DNA of 64,000 bases from Phycicoccus sp. Root101 (GCF_001426245.1 NZ_LMCM01000001.1:62001-126000), one strand, 5' to 3'; positions 31,708 to 40,867 are shown, numbered from the stretch's first letter. The notes: generated by a model not told the origin, from the letters alone. Program-made: numbers and translations.

Positions 31708-34566
31708 ATGCCCCCGATCCCCTGTCCGTCCTGCGGCGCCCCGCTCCCGGCCCAGCCGGTCCAGTGCCCCGCCTGCCGACTGCCCCTGATCGGACCCGAC
31801 GCCGCGCGGCTGTGGGAGCTCGACCAGCGCCTCGCAGCCCTACGGACCGAACGAGCACAGGTCCTGCTGGCCCTGCGCACCACGGGCGTGCTCGAGGCAG
31901 GGGGCGTCGCCACGGCGGCGGGCTCCGGAGCAGACGTCCTCGCCTCGAGCTCGCCCACCCCTGCCGGTCCGACACCGACACCCGTCACCGCACCACCCGT
32001 CACCGCACCACCCGTCACCGCACCACCCGCCGACATCGCACCGCCCGCCGCACCACCGGCGGCCGCCGCACCGCGTCGGCGCTGGACCACTCAGCAGACC
32101 CTGCTCGGAGTGGGCGTCCTGCTCGTCCTGGTGGCCTCGTCCATCGCCCTCGCCGTCGCCTGGTTCCTCATCGGCCCCTACGGCCAGATGGTCGTCATGG
32201 GCGGCCTCACCGCGGTGGCGGCGGGCGTCTCCCTCCGGCTCTCCCGGCGCGGCCTGTCCAGCAGCGCCGAGGCGCTCGCGCTCGTGGCCGGCGGCCTGCT
32301 GCTGCTGGACACGACCGCCGCCCGCCGGTTCGGGCTGCTGGGCCTGGCCGGCCTCGACTCGCGCCCGTACGCCACGGTCACCGGCCTGCTCGTCGCCTGC
32401 CTGCTCGCGGCGCTGCACCGCCGTGACCGCAGGATCGCGGCCTTCGCCCTCCTGTCGCTCACCTCGGCCTCGATCGCGTGGGCCGGTGTCGTCGCCCTGG
32501 CCGACGACCCCGCTCCCGTGGCAGCCCTCTCCCTCTTGGGTGCGTCAGTCTTCGGCGCGGCACGGCTGCTGTTGCCCGAGTCGCTGGGACTGACGAGGCG
32601 AGCTGCCGCGGGGCCCGCGTCCGGCTGGGTCGTGCTGGCGTTCCTCGCTGCCGCCGCCGGTGCCCTCGCCGGGGCTGAGCCGGGAGGCCCCTCCTCGGTG
32701 ACCTTCTCGGGCGCGGTCAGCGTGGGCCTGCTCCTGCTCGTCTGCGCCGCGGGCGCAGAGGTCGTCCGCCGGGTCGTCGCTGCCCGTGCGGCCGTCCTCG
32801 GTTCGCGGGCTGCCGTGCGCGCCGACTGGTCGGCCCGGGCGCTCACCGGCGACTGGCGCGCGCTCGGCGTGGTGGCCGTCACCGCCACCCTGGCCGCGCC
32901 GACCGCGGTGCTGTCGTTCGGCCTCCAGGTCGGCGCGACCGGCACGGCCGTGCTCGCCGTGCTCGTCGCGGCGGTCGGCGCCGGCCTGCTCGTCCTGCGA
33001 CGCCCCAGCCGGTCCCTCGGGGACCTGTGGCTCCTCGGCGAGCTGGGCCTCGCGCAGCTGCTCCTCGTCGTCGTCGGCGCGGCCCACGGGGCCGACGTCG
33101 CCACGACCATCACCCTCCTGGCGGTCGCCTCCGTCGCCACGACCGCGGCTGCCCGCCGTCCTGCCTGGCGGGCCGTCGCCTCGGGCGTCGCAGCACTGGC
33201 CCTGCTGGGGGCGGTCGCGCTGGCCTCGGGTCTGGGCTCCCCCGTGGTGCAGGTGTTCGCGCTGACCGCGCTCGGGCTGGCCCTGACCGCAACCGCGCTG
33301 GCCCGCCCCGCCCGCGCCGAGGAGGTGCCCGTGGCCGCCGTCGCCGTCCTGGCCTTCGCCCTCGCCCTGGCCGGCGCGACCGGTCAGCGGCTGCCCGACG
33401 GGGTCACCGCCACCGTCCTGGCCGCGGTCACCGTGGCCGCCACCGCCACCGCCGTCCTGCGCCCCCGCGGGCGGTCCGTCGCCTCGGGTGTCGGCGCGCT
33501 CGCCCTCCTCGGCGCCGTGGCGCTGGCCTCCGGACTTGTCTCGCCCACCACCCAGGCCCTGGCCGTCACAGCGCTCGCCGTCGTCCTGGCCTCGGCGGCC
33601 CTCGCCCGCCCGCACCGGGCCGAGGAGCTGCCGGTGGCCGCCGTCGCCGGCCTCGGCTTCGTCCTGGCCCTCGTCACGTCAGCGGGCCAGCAGCTGCCGG
33701 AGGCGGTCACCGCGACCGTCCTGGCCGCCCTCGCCGCCACCGCTGCGGTCGCCGCGGTCCTGCGTCCCGCGGTGCGACCGGCGGCCGAGGGCCTGGCCGC
33801 CGTCAGCGGCACCGCAGCGGTCTGGTTGGCCGGCGGACTCGTCTCCCCTGAGGTGCAGTGGACCCTGCTGGCCCTGACGGCCACCGCCCTGGCAGCGCTG
33901 TCCGCCTGGCGCCGCGGCGCCCTCGACGAGCTCGTGCTGGGGTCCGGCGCGGTGCTCACGTCGTTCGCCGCCGTGGCCGTCGCCCTCGACCACGGCTGGC
34001 CGCACGCAGCGGCGGGTGCCGCCGCGGCATACGGTCTCGTCGCGGTGGGGTATGCCGCCCTCCCGCACCGCCGCGCTGTCGTCACCGCCGCCGTCCTCGG
34101 GCTCACCACCGCGGTGTGGCTGGAGCTCCTCGAGGCGGAGGTGACCCGGCTGGAGGCGTACACGGTGCCCCTGGCCCTGGTGCTGCTCGCTGCCGGGTTG
34201 TGGTCGCACCGCGAGCTGGGTGACCGGTCCTGGGCCGTCGCCGGACCGGCGCTGGCCGTCGGGCTGCTGCCGTCGGCACTGGCCACGGCCGTCGGCGACG
34301 ACCTCGCCCGTGCCCTGGTCACCGTCACGCTGGGCGCCGCCGTCCTCGCCCTCGGCGCGTGGCGCCGCTGGCAGGCGCTGGTGGTGCTCGGCGCCGCCGC
34401 CGCAGCGCTGGTGGCGGTGACCCAGCTCGGGCCGGTGACCCTGCACGCACCGCGGTACCTCACCCTCGGCACCGTCGGGGTCGCGCTGCTCCTCGTGGGC
34501 GCCCGCTACGAGCAGAGCCGGGCAGGAGCCCGTCAGGCCGTCAGCTGGCTGAGCCAGATGTCCTGA
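31708..34566 (+). CDS. Large polytopic membrane protein (SCO7613-type) with N-terminal zinc ribbon
   Basis: A 952-residue protein. An N-terminal zinc ribbon (CPSCGAPLPAQPVQCPAC, about 6-23) and short coiled segment are followed by a Pro-rich linker with PVTAP repeated three times (15-bp DNA repeat at 31981-32025), then more than 20 hydrophobic helices. Residues about 489-790 hold three tandem 101-residue modules (303-bp period). The family (SCO7613 C-terminal domain) is widespread in Actinobacteria with no known function. ATG 31708 has GGAGG 6 nt upstream. Confidence 0.85.
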   Translation: MPPIPCPSCGAPLPAQPVQCPACRLPLIGPDAARLWELDQRLAALRTERAQVLLALRTTGVLEAGGVATAAGSGADVLASSSPTPAGPTPTPVTAPPVTAPPVTAPPADIAPPAAPPAAAAPRRRWTTQQTLLGVGVLLVLVASSIALAVAWFLIGPYGQMVVMGGLTAVAAGVSLRLSRRGLSSSAEALALVAGGLLLLDTTAARRFGLLGLAGLDSRPYATVTGLLVACLLAALHRRDRRIAAFALLSLTSASIAWAGVVALADDPAPVAALSLLGASVFGAARLLLPESLGLTRRAAAGPASGWVVLAFLAAAAGALAGAEPGGPSSVTFSGAVSVGLLLLVCAAGAEVVRRVVAARAAVLGSRAAVRADWSARALTGDWRALGVVAVTATLAAPTAVLSFGLQVGATGTAVLAVLVAAVGAGLLVLRRPSRSLGDLWLLGELGLAQLLLVVVGAAHGADVATTITLLAVASVATTAAARRPAWRAVASGVAALALLGAVALASGLGSPVVQVFALTALGLALTATALARPARAEEVPVAAVAVLAFALALAGATGQRLPDGVTATVLAAVTVAATATAVLRPRGRSVASGVGALALLGAVALASGLVSPTTQALAVTALAVVLASAALARPHRAEELPVAAVAGLGFVLALVTSAGQQLPEAVTATVLAALAATAAVAAVLRPAVRPAAEGLAAVSGTAAVWLAGGLVSPEVQWTLLALTATALAALSAWRRGALDELVLGSGAVLTSFAAVAVALDHGWPHAAAGAAAAYGLVAVGYAALPHRRAVVTAAVLGLTTAVWLELLEAEVTRLEAYTVPLALVLLAAGLWSHRELGDRSWAVAGPALAVGLLPSALATAVGDDLARALVTVTLGAAVLALGAWRRWQALVVLGAAAAALVAVTQLGPVTLHAPRYLTLGTVGVALLLVGARYEQSRAGARQAVSWLSQMS

Positions 34567-34599
34567 CGCGCCCGAGCGCCCACGCGAGGGGGCGGACGA

Positions 34600-35658
34600 T
34601 CAGGCGGTCGTGGCTGCGGCCCAGGCGGCAAGCTTCTCCGCCGCCGCACCGGAGTCCAGGGCCTGCTCGGCGCGATCCATCCCTGTGCGGATGCCCGCGA
34701 GGAAGTCCGCGTCGGAGGTGCCACGGTCGGGCTCGGTGAGCGCCAGCGCGATGCCCACGTTGAGGACCACAGCGTCCCGGACCGCCCCACGGCTGCCGTC
34801 GAAGAGCTCACGGGCGACCCGGGCGTTGAAGGCCGCGTCGGCGCCGCGGAGGGCCTCGATCGGCTGCCGTTCGAGCCCGAGGTCGAGGGGGTCCAGGGTG
34901 CGCTGGGTGACCGTGCCCCCGCGGACCCACCACACCGTGGACGTGGTGCTGAGCGTCAGCTCGTCGAGGCCGTCGTCACCGCGGAAGACCGCCGCGTCCT
35001 TGCCGCGGTCGGCGAACACCCCGGCCATCAGCGTCGCGAGCCGCGGGTCGGCGACACCGACGGCGGCATACGTGGGCTGCGCGGGGTTGGTCAGCGGACC
35101 CAGGGCGTTGAACGTCGTGCCCACACCGAGACCGCTGCGCGCCGCGGCGGCGTGCCTCATCGCCGGGTGGAAGGTCTGGGCGAAGCAGAAGGTGATGCCG
35201 GCCTCGCCCGCCACCTGCTGCACGCGCTCGGGCGAGAGCGTCAGGCTCACGCCCAGGGCCTCGAGGACGTCGGCCGACCCCGACGACGAGGACGCGGCCC
35301 GGTTGCCGTGCTTGACGACGCGGATGCCGCTGGCGGCGATGACGACCGACGCCATCGTCGAGATGTTGACCGTGTGCGAACGGTCGCCACCCGTGCCGAC
35401 GATGTCGAGGCTGGGCTCGGGGACGACGATGCGGTTGGCGTGCGCGAGCATCATGTCGGCGAGGCCGCGCAGCTCCTCGACCGTCTCCCCCTTGGCGCGC
35501 AGGGCGATGAGGAAGCCGGCGACCTGGACCGCCGAGGCCTCACCGCTCATCACCTGGTCCATCGCCCAGGACGCCTGGTCACCGGTGAGGTGCTCACCCG
35601 CGAGGAGCAGGGTGAGCAGGTCCGGCCAGGTGTACGCGGACCCGACCTGTGAGGACAC
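34600..35658 (-). CDS. trpD: Anthranilate phosphoribosyltransferase
   Basis: A 352-residue enzyme that transfers phosphoribose from PRPP to anthranilate in tryptophan synthesis. Motifs: DIVGTGGDRSHTVNIST, VVKHGNRAASSSSGSADVLEALG, the GVGTTFNALGPLTNP segment and RGDDGLDELTLS. All active-site segments are complete. The start is assigned to GTG 35658, 5 bp after the atypical receiver stop; no ribosome site is visible there. Position matches Rv2192c. No other trp genes are in the window. Confidence 0.93.
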   Translation of the reverse strand: MSSQVGSAYTWPDLLTLLLAGEHLTGDQASWAMDQVMSGEASAVQVAGFLIALRAKGETVEELRGLADMMLAHANRIVVPEPSLDIVGTGGDRSHTVNISTMASVVIAASGIRVVKHGNRAASSSSGSADVLEALGVSLTLSPERVQQVAGEAGITFCFAQTFHPAMRHAAAARSGLGVGTTFNALGPLTNPAQPTYAAVGVADPRLATLMAGVFADRGKDAAVFRGDDGLDELTLSTTSTVWWVRGGTVTQRTLDPLDLGLERQPIEALRGADAAFNARVARELFDGSRGAVRDAVVLNVGIALALTEPDRGTSDADFLAGIRTGMDRAEQALDSGAAAEKLAAWAAATTA

Positions 35659-35663
35659 GGCGG

Positions 35664-36116
35664 TCAGGACGCGCTCGGGCGCCCGCGTCGACCGAGCTCC
35701 GCCACGGCACCGGCCAGGGCGATCGGGTCGAGCGGGTGCGGGACGGCCAGGTCGGCCAGGGACCACGTCGCGAGCCAGCCGTCCTGCGGGCGTCCGGTGA
35801 GGACCAGCACGGGCGGGCAGTCGAAGATCTCGCTCTTGAGCTGGCGGCACAGGCCCAGCCCACCGATCGGCGAGGTCTCGCCGTCGAGGACCAGCACGTC
35901 GAAGCGCGTCGACTCGACCGCCTCGACCACGGCGGCGGCCGTGGCGCACTCACGCCACAGGGTGACCTCGACGTCGCGGGCCGGGCGCCGGCCAACGTTG
36001 ACGCGCACCGCGTCACGGGTCGTGCGGTCGTCGCTGTAGAGGAGCACCGAGATCTGACGAGCCGAGGACCCCGTGGAGGGGGTCGGGTCGGCGGCGGTCG
36101 CGTGCGAAGCGGTCAT
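35664..36116 (-). CDS. Atypical response-regulator receiver-domain protein
   Basis: A 150-residue stand-alone receiver-like protein. ISVLLYSDDRTT gives the acidic pair, LVLDGE the acceptor-like Asp78 and LVLTGR the Thr107, but the conserved switch Lys before Pro is replaced by His (VPHPLDP, His127). No output domain is present. It is translated from ATG 36116, with TAGCAT 7 nt upstream, ahead of trpD and divergent from ctaE, whose promoter region carries repeats. Whether it is phosphorylated is unclear. Confidence 0.82.
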   Translation of the reverse strand: MTASHATAADPTPSTGSSARQISVLLYSDDRTTRDAVRVNVGRRPARDVEVTLWRECATAAAVVEAVESTRFDVLVLDGETSPIGGLGLCRQLKSEIFDCPPVLVLTGRPQDGWLATWSLADLAVPHPLDPIALAGAVAELGRRGRPSAS

Positions 36117-36123
36117 GACGCAG

Positions 36124-36129
36124 ATGCTA
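36124..36129 (-). promoter_or_regulatory. -10 hexamer of the atypical receiver gene (leaderless)
   Basis: TAGCAT on the minus strand, 7 nt before ATG 36116. Confidence 0.5.
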
Positions 36130-36186
36130 CCGGTGCGGCCCCGGCGGCCTGTCGCACGGCCTTCGAGCCGACGTCGCGGACCCCGC

Positions 36187-36208
36187 ACAGGTGTTCTGCG
36201 ACACCTGT
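36187..36208. promoter_or_regulatory. Perfect dyad ACAGGTGT-N6-ACACCTGT upstream of ctaE
   Basis: An 8-bp inverted repeat with a 6-bp spacer, typical in size for a regulator dimer site, in the divergent 173-bp region between the receiver gene and ctaE. Confidence 0.6.
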
Positions 36209-36247
36209 CAGGCGGCTGTCCGGCATCTGTCGGGCATCCGTCGGGGG
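36205..36247 (+). repeat. Four imperfect 11-bp direct repeats upstream of ctaE
   Basis: Units CTGTCAGGCGG, CTGTCCGGCAT, CTGTCGGGCAT and CCGTCGGGGGG run head to tail at an 11-bp, one-helical-turn period, ending 30 bp before the ctaE -10. The first unit overlaps the right arm of the dyad. Likely a multimeric regulator-binding region. Confidence 0.65.
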
Positions 36248-36276
36248 GTCGGCGGTGTGCCCGTCCGGGAATGGGC

Positions 36277-36282
36277 AATAAT
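36277..36282 (+). promoter_or_regulatory. -10 hexamer of ctaE (leaderless)
   Basis: AATAAT, one mismatch from TATAAT, ends 7 nt before GTG 36290. Confidence 0.5.
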
Positions 36283-36289
36283 GGCGCTC

Positions 36290-36952
36290 GTGGCGACAGC
36301 ATCCGTGACTTCCGACGTCCCCCGAGCGACCGGGAGCATTCCCGGTCACGGGCCCGTGTCCCGACCCAACATGGTGTCGGTCGGCACCATCGTCTGGCTC
36401 TCCAGCGAGCTGATGTTCTTCGCGGGCCTGTTCGCGATGTACTTCACGATTCGCTCGGTGGAGCCCGACCTCTGGTCGGTGAAGACGGACGTCCTCAACG
36501 TCCCCTTCGCCACGATGAACACGATCATCCTCGTGATCTCCTCGGTGTGGTGCCAGCTCGGCGTGCACGCCGCGGAGCACGGCAAGCCGCACCGCGGCAG
36601 CGCGAGCCTCCTGTCGCTCAAGGAGTGGGGCATGCGCGAGTGGTACGTCCTCACCTACGTCTTCGGCGCGATCTTCGTGTCGGGTCAGGTGCTGGAGTAC
36701 TCCGAGCTCGTCCACGAGAACATCACGCTCTCCTCCGACGCCTACGGCTCGGTCTTCTACCTGACGACCGGCTTCCACGCGCTGCACGTGACGGGCGGGC
36801 TGCTCGCCTTCCTGCTCATCATCGGCCGCACCTTCACGACCCGGCACTACAGCCACGCACAGGCTGCCGGCGCCGTCGTGACCTCGTACTACTGGCACTT
36901 CGTCGACGTGGTGTGGATCGCGCTGTTCGCGACCATCTACCTCCTGAAGTGA
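36290..36952 (+). CDS. ctaE: Cytochrome c oxidase subunit III
   Basis: A 220-residue aa3-oxidase subunit III with about five TM helices. Typical segments: [69 protein letters not shown] and [14 protein letters not shown]. It stabilises the catalytic core in the membrane. Start chosen at GTG 36290 because AATAAT lies 7 nt upstream; ATG 36281 would add three residues. It heads the ctaE-qcrCAB cluster. Confidence 0.95.
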   Translation: MATASVTSDVPRATGSIPGHGPVSRPNMVSVGTIVWLSSELMFFAGLFAMYFTIRSVEPDLWSVKTDVLNVPFATMNTIILVISSVWCQLGVHAAEHGKPHRGSASLLSLKEWGMREWYVLTYVFGAIFVSGQVLEYSELVHENITLSSDAYGSVFYLTTGFHALHVTGGLLAFLLIIGRTFTTRHYSHAQAAGAVVTSYYWHFVDVVWIALFATIYLLK

Positions 36953-37025
36953 CCTGCGCCGACATGACGTCGCTGCCGACCAGTCCCCTGACCGCCCTGC
37001 CCGCACCCACCGACAGGACCGCACC

Positions 37026-37808
37026 GTGAACGCCCTGGCCGCCCGCCGCCGACACCCCGCCGCGATCGCCCTGCTCATCCTGCTCGGCCTCGTCGTGACC
37101 GGCGTCGCCTACGCCACCTTCGCCCCGAAGCAGGCCGACGCCGCCACCGCCTCGGCCAGCTCGGTCCAGGACGGCAAGAAGCTCTTCCTCGCCAACTGCG
37201 CGACGTGCCACGGCCTGCAGGCCCAGGGCACCAAGGCCGGCCCGAGCCTCGCCGGTGTCGGCGCGGCCGCCGTCGACTTCCAGATGGGCACCGGTCGTAT
37301 GCCGCTCGCGGCCCCCGGGGTCCAGGCACCGCAGAAGCGGGTCCAGTTCAGCGACGACGAGATCGCCTCGGTCGCGGCCTACATCGCCTCGCTGGCCCCC
37401 GGCCCCACGGTGCCGGACAGCGACGTCTCCAGCGGCCAGGGCGGCAACGTCGCCAAGGGCGCCGAGCTGTTCCGCGTCAACTGCGCCATGTGCCACAACT
37501 TCGCCGGCTCGGGTGGTGCGCTGACCCGCGGCAAGTACGCCCCGTCGCTGCGCGACGTCGAGGGCAAGCACATCTATGAGGCCATGGTCACCGGCCCGCA
37601 GTCGATGCCGGTCTTCAGCGACACCAACATCGCCCCCGAGTCCAAGAACGACATCGTCGCCTACCTGCACTCGGTCGACAAGCAGGAGAACGTCGGCGGC
37701 ATGGCCCTGGGCAACCTCGGGCCGGTCTCCGAGGGACTTTTCGTCTGGGTCTTCGGGCTCGGCATCATGGTCGCCTTCGCGGTCTGGCTGGGCAAGAAGG
37801 CCGCCTGA
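37026..37808 (+). CDS. qcrC: Cytochrome bc1 complex diheme cytochrome c subunit
   Basis: A 260-residue membrane-anchored cytochrome with an N-terminal signal/TM segment (IALLILLGLVVTGVAYATF), two c-type heme motifs CATCH and CAMCH, and a C-terminal TM helix (GLFVWVFGLGIMVAFAVWLG). Two fused heme-c domains replace a soluble cytochrome c and pass electrons from the Rieske protein directly to the aa3 oxidase, a hallmark of actinobacterial supercomplexes. GTG 37026 follows ACAGGACC. It lies 73 bp after ctaE. Confidence 0.96.
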   Translation: MNALAARRRHPAAIALLILLGLVVTGVAYATFAPKQADAATASASSVQDGKKLFLANCATCHGLQAQGTKAGPSLAGVGAAAVDFQMGTGRMPLAAPGVQAPQKRVQFSDDEIASVAAYIASLAPGPTVPDSDVSSGQGGNVAKGAELFRVNCAMCHNFAGSGGALTRGKYAPSLRDVEGKHIYEAMVTGPQSMPVFSDTNIAPESKNDIVAYLHSVDKQENVGGMALGNLGPVSEGLFVWVFGLGIMVAFAVWLGKKAA

Positions 37809-37893
37809 TGCGCATGTCACATCCGGTGGCCACATCCGCGCCGAAGGCGCACCATGGAACTCACGACCGCAACGCGACAGGATCGAACTCACG

Positions 37894-38988
37894 ATGAGCG
37901 AAAACGGCACGCCCCACGGCGAGGTCGTCGGCACGGGCTCGAACGGCTACGGCGCCTCGGCGGTGCGGCTGGACCAGGGTCACATCGAGGGCACCGGGGG
38001 TCTCCCCGAGCGCTTCGAGAACCCCGGCCTCCCGCCCCACGTCGCGCGCATGGCCGACCTCGACGAGAAGGCCGCCAAGCGCGCCGAGAAGCAGGTCGCC
38101 ACGCTCTTCGGCCTCTCGAGCCTCGCGACGGTCGGCTTCATCATCGCCTTCTTCGCGATCGACAAGGAGAGCAGCACCTACATCCCCGGGATCGGTGACG
38201 CGAGCCTCTACAACGTCGTCATCGGCGTGCTGATGGCCGTCGCCCTGCTCGGCGTCGGCGTCGGCGCCGTCCACTGGGCCAAGACCCTCATGCCCGACGC
38301 GGAGTCGGTCGAGTACCGCCACCCCCAGCGGGCCAAGGACGAGGACCGCCAGCGCGTGGTCTCGGAGCTGACGGCCGGTGGGGACAAGGCCCAGCTCGGT
38401 CGTCGCCCCCTCATCAAGTACTCCCTGCTCGGCGCGCTCGCGCTGCCGCCCATCACGCTGGTCGTCCCGCTCGTCGCGGGCCTCGGCCCGGTGCCGAAGG
38501 ACGCGCTCTCCAAGACCATCTGGAAGAAGGGCGACCGGCTCGTCCGCGACCCGGAGCGCACGCCGATCCGCGCCGACCAGGTCACGATCGGTTCGGTCTT
38601 CCACGTCCTTCCCGAGTCGATCAAGGACTCCGAGCACGTCCTCGAGGACAAGGCCAAGGCCGCCGTCCTGCTGATGCGGCTCAACCCCGAGGACATCAAG
38701 CCCAAGAAGGAGCGTGACTGGGGCCATGAGGGCATCGTCGCGTACTCCAAGATCTGCACCCACGTGGGCTGCCCCGTGGGCCTGTACGAGCAGCAGACCC
38801 ACCACCTGCTCTGCCCCTGCCACCAGTCGACGTTCGACGTGACGCAGGACTGCAAGGTCATCTTCGGCCCGGCCAAGCGCCCGCTGCCGCAGCTGAAGAT
38901 CACCGTTGATTCCGAGGGTTACCTGGTGGCCGACTCCGCCTTCCGCGAGGCTGTCGGCCCGAGTTTCTGGGAGCGTGGTTCCGCATGA
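37894..38988 (+). CDS. qcrA: Cytochrome bc1 complex Rieske iron-sulfur subunit
   Basis: A 364-residue Rieske protein of the actinobacterial type, with three N-terminal TM helices instead of one and a periplasmic 2Fe-2S domain. Cluster ligands are in CTHVGC and CPCHQS. It carries electrons from menaquinol at cytochrome b to the QcrC hemes. ATG 37894 was chosen (MSENGTPHGE). The 85-bp gap after qcrC contains a small GCGCC-GAA-GGCGC hairpin and a duplicated GAACTCACGA. Its stop overlaps qcrB by 4 bp. Confidence 0.96.
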   Translation: MSENGTPHGEVVGTGSNGYGASAVRLDQGHIEGTGGLPERFENPGLPPHVARMADLDEKAAKRAEKQVATLFGLSSLATVGFIIAFFAIDKESSTYIPGIGDASLYNVVIGVLMAVALLGVGVGAVHWAKTLMPDAESVEYRHPQRAKDEDRQRVVSELTAGGDKAQLGRRPLIKYSLLGALALPPITLVVPLVAGLGPVPKDALSKTIWKKGDRLVRDPERTPIRADQVTIGSVFHVLPESIKDSEHVLEDKAKAAVLLMRLNPEDIKPKKERDWGHEGIVAYSKICTHVGCPVGLYEQQTHHLLCPCHQSTFDVTQDCKVIFGPAKRPLPQLKITVDSEGYLVADSAFREAVGPSFWERGSA

Positions 38989-40751
38989 GCAACGACCGCA
39001 ACGGGTCCTCCGACGACCCGATCGATCGCCTTCGCCGCGAGGACCCGCAGCCGGAGGCCCCGGCGAACCCCGGGATGAAGGCCGTCGGCGGTGTCGCCGG
39101 CTGGCTCGACGACCGCACCGGTGCTGCCAAGCCGGTCGGGTACCTCATGAAGAAGGTGTTCCCCGACCACTGGTCCTTCATGCTCGGTGAAGTCGCCATG
39201 TACTCGATGATCATCTGCCTGATCTCGGGCACCTTCCTGACGTTCTGGTTCGTCCCCAGCGCCGGTCAGGTCGTCTACGACGGCTCCTACCTGCCGCTGC
39301 GTGGCGTCACCGTCTCCGAGGCCTACCGCTCCACCGTCGACATCTCGTTCGACATCCGTGGCGGCCTGCTCATCCGGCAGATCCACCACTGGGCCGCGCT
39401 GATGTTCATCGTCGCGCTGTCGGTGCACATGCTCCGCGTGTTCTTCACCGGTGCGTTCCGCAAGCCCCGTGAGATCAACTGGGTCATCGGCTGCATCCTG
39501 TCGATGCTCGCGCTGGTCGAGGGCTTCGCCGGCTACTCCCTCCCCGACGACCTGCTGTCCGGTACCGGCCTGCGGGCCGCCGAGGGCTTCATGCGCTCGG
39601 TCCCCGTCCTCGGCTCGTACATGTCGTACTTCCTGTTCGACGGCGCCTTCCCCGGCGAGGCGATCATCCCCCGCCTGTACTCCGTGCACGTGCTGCTGCT
39701 GCCCGCGATCCTGGTCGGCCTCTTCGTCGCCCACATCGGCCTGGTCTTCATCCACAAGCACACGCAGTACCCCGGCCCGGGCAAGACCAACGACAACGTC
39801 GTCGGCTTCCCGGTCATGCCGGTGTATGCCGCGAAGGCCGGTGGCTTCTTCTTCATCGTCTTCGGTGTCCTCGCCCTCATCGCGGCGCTGGTCACGATCA
39901 ACCCCATCTGGGCGTACGGGCCCTACGACCCGTCGCCAGTCACCGCCGGCTCCCAGCCGGACTGGTACATGGGCTTCGCCGACGGTGCGCTGCGCCTGCT
40001 GCCCGGCTGGCTGGAGTTCACGGCCTTCGGGTTCACGTTCTCCTTCAACGTCATGATCGGTGCCATCCTCCTCATCCCCGTGATGTACGGGCTGATGGCT
40101 GCCTACCCCTTCCTCGAGCGCTGGGTCACCGGCGACGACCGGGAGCACCACCTGCTCGACCGGCCGCGCAACAACCCGACGCGCACCGGCCTGGGCATGG
40201 CGGCGCTGACGATGTACGGCGTGCTCATGTTCGCCGCGGGCAACGACATCATGGCGATCAAGCTGGGCCTGTCGATCAACGACATCACCCACATCCTGCG
40301 TGCGGCGTTCTTCGTCGCCCCACCGATCGCCTTCTGGGTCACCAAGCGGATCTGCCTGTCGCTGCAGCGCCGCGACCGCGACCTCGTGCTGCACGGTCGC
40401 GAGACCGGCCGCATCGTCCGCACCGCCGACGGCCAGTTCTTCGAGCAGCACGAGCCGCTCGACGAGTACACCCGCTGGCTGCTGGTGCAGCACGACAAGC
40501 AGGAGCCCCTGCAGCTCACGGCCGGGGTCGACGAGCACGGTGTCGCCTCCCCCACCGCCCGCAAGGACAAGCTGCGGGTCGCGCTGTCGGAGTTCTACTT
40601 CAAGGACCGCATCGACCCGGTCACGCCGGCCGAGCTCGCTGCCGCCCACCACGACGGCCACGCCCTCGAGGCGATCGAGGAGGCCCCCCACGAGGAGGCG
40701 TCCCGCCCGGCTCTCGAGAGCTCGCACCGCAAGCCCCGCAAGCGCCCCTGA
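38985..40751 (+). CDS. qcrB: Cytochrome bc1 complex cytochrome b subunit
   Basis: A 588-residue cytochrome b, the menaquinol oxidase core and the target of Q203-type inhibitors in mycobacteria. Heme-ligand segments include HHWAALMFIVALSVHMLRVF and LYSVHVLLLPAILVGLFVAHIG; the Qo-site region reads GPYDPSPVTAGSQPDWYMGF. A long cytoplasmic C-terminal extension (about 120 residues) is usual in Actinobacteria. Its ATG overlaps the qcrA stop (ATGA). Confidence 0.96.
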   Translation: MSNDRNGSSDDPIDRLRREDPQPEAPANPGMKAVGGVAGWLDDRTGAAKPVGYLMKKVFPDHWSFMLGEVAMYSMIICLISGTFLTFWFVPSAGQVVYDGSYLPLRGVTVSEAYRSTVDISFDIRGGLLIRQIHHWAALMFIVALSVHMLRVFFTGAFRKPREINWVIGCILSMLALVEGFAGYSLPDDLLSGTGLRAAEGFMRSVPVLGSYMSYFLFDGAFPGEAIIPRLYSVHVLLLPAILVGLFVAHIGLVFIHKHTQYPGPGKTNDNVVGFPVMPVYAAKAGGFFFIVFGVLALIAALVTINPIWAYGPYDPSPVTAGSQPDWYMGFADGALRLLPGWLEFTAFGFTFSFNVMIGAILLIPVMYGLMAAYPFLERWVTGDDREHHLLDRPRNNPTRTGLGMAALTMYGVLMFAAGNDIMAIKLGLSINDITHILRAAFFVAPPIAFWVTKRICLSLQRRDRDLVLHGRETGRIVRTADGQFFEQHEPLDEYTRWLLVQHDKQEPLQLTAGVDEHGVASPTARKDKLRVALSEFYFKDRIDPVTPAELAAAHHDGHALEAIEEAPHEEASRPALESSHRKPRKRP

Positions 40752-40777
40752 GGCCTTCCCGGGCACCGATTCCACCG

Positions 40778-40813
40778 GTATGCCGTCCGCTCCCCCCGGA
40801 GCGGGCGGCATAC
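40778..40813 (+). terminator. Strong terminator hairpin after qcrCAB
   Basis: GTATGCCGTCCGCTCC and GGAGCGGGCGGCATAC form a 16-bp stem (one G-T wobble) with a CCCC loop, 26 bp after the qcrB stop. There is no T-tract. Confidence 0.8.
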
Positions 40814-40867
40814 GGCTGTCCGGGGGTGGTGTCCCGCCGGCGGCGGGCTGCGTGGCAGGCTGGGCGC

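Noticed and set aside
35659-36116. Trp attenuator before trpD
   Set aside because: trpD follows the receiver gene within 5 bp; there is no leader peptide with Trp codons.
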